Source of the DNA: CAJGCS01 sp045589955
GTDB lineage: Bacteria; Bacillota_I; Bacilli_A; ML615J-28; CAG-313
Assembly (NCBI GenBank): GCA_045589955.1
Contig: JAZNQD010000042.1
Coordinates: 1-5,756 of the forward strand
DNA: 5,756 nt
Direction of reading: 5' to 3'
In this document: piece after piece, positions 5,733-5,756 of the stretch
Layout of the letters: each line of letters starts with the position of its first letter
How positions within the stretch are numbered: position 1 is the first letter of the stretch
The notes under the pieces: generated by a model
Database searches by the model: none
The model's input: only the letters and a program-made list of their open reading frames with translations
What the model was told of the DNA's origin: nothing
Translations under genes and position numbers: made by a program

Positions 5733-5756
5733 TTATTTTAATCCTACATAACCTGT
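5733..5756 (-). pseudogene. Inverted copy of the 3' end of the PstS-like gene (edge fragment)
   Basis: The reverse strand reads ACAGGTTATGTAGGATTAAA plus a TAA stop, encoding TGYVGLK-stop. It is base-for-base identical to the last eight codons of the gene ending at 5530. Whether it belongs to a second complete convergent gene, a truncated duplicate or an assembly fold-back cannot be told because the window stops here. Confidence 0.6.

Larger units (their letters stand above)
5507..5756. repeat. Near-perfect 250-bp palindrome ending the window
   Basis: Bases 5507-5629 are the exact reverse complement of 5634-5756, except for one mismatch (C5623 against T5640), around a GAAA loop at 5630-5633. 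The arms contain the last eight codons of the PstS-like gene, three direct repeats and a terminator stem. Because the window ends while pairing is still perfect, the true length of the arms is unknown. The inclusion of coding sequence in both arms points to inverted duplication or an assembly fold-back, not an ordinary terminator. Confidence 0.97.

Overview
This is an AT-rich window (roughly 30% GC by eye) from a low-GC Gram-positive-type bacterium. AAGGAG/GGAGG ribosome binding sites and sigma-A type promoters are plain. UGG is used for Trp and no UGA-Trp is needed, so the standard bacterial code applies. Prolyl-tRNA synthetase is the long bacterial form with an insertion domain, not the short form usual in mycoplasmas. 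An Erysipelotrichia-like or related gut Bacillota lineage is a reasonable inference, but nothing here proves it.

Left part, minus strand. At the edge (1-125) is the N-terminus of a helix-turn-helix protein resembling an IS3-type OrfA, with its own RBS and extended -10 promoter. Next come a terminator (160-192) and a MATE-family efflux transporter (229-1569, GTG start). Then come a second terminator squeezed against the MATE ribosome binding site and a complete proS (1635-3344) with a near-consensus promoter.

Right part, plus strand. Diverging from proS is a perfect consensus promoter (TTGACA-17-TATAAT). It heads a tightly packed cluster of four very small hydrophobic proteins (99, 93, 83 and 46 aa) and a 324-aa membrane-anchored PstS/phosphate-binding-like protein. 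The first and third small proteins share a clear sequence block and the second has the same layout, so they look like a local family of tandem paralogues. The last three genes are separated by one base each, and no PstC, PstA or PstB transporter gene is present. I do not recognise the small proteins. The cluster is the most plausible undescribed system here, perhaps a membrane-bound ligand-sensing or ligand-capturing complex, but its function is unknown.

Right end. The last 250 bases (5507-5756) form an almost perfect palindrome around a GAAA-loop terminator. It includes three direct copies of a 20-bp motif on each arm and, on the far side, an inverted copy of the last eight codons of the PstS-like gene. 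This is either a real inverted duplication or a fold-back assembly artefact. The repeated motif next to a terminator looks like the end of an insertion sequence, but no transposase is visible there.
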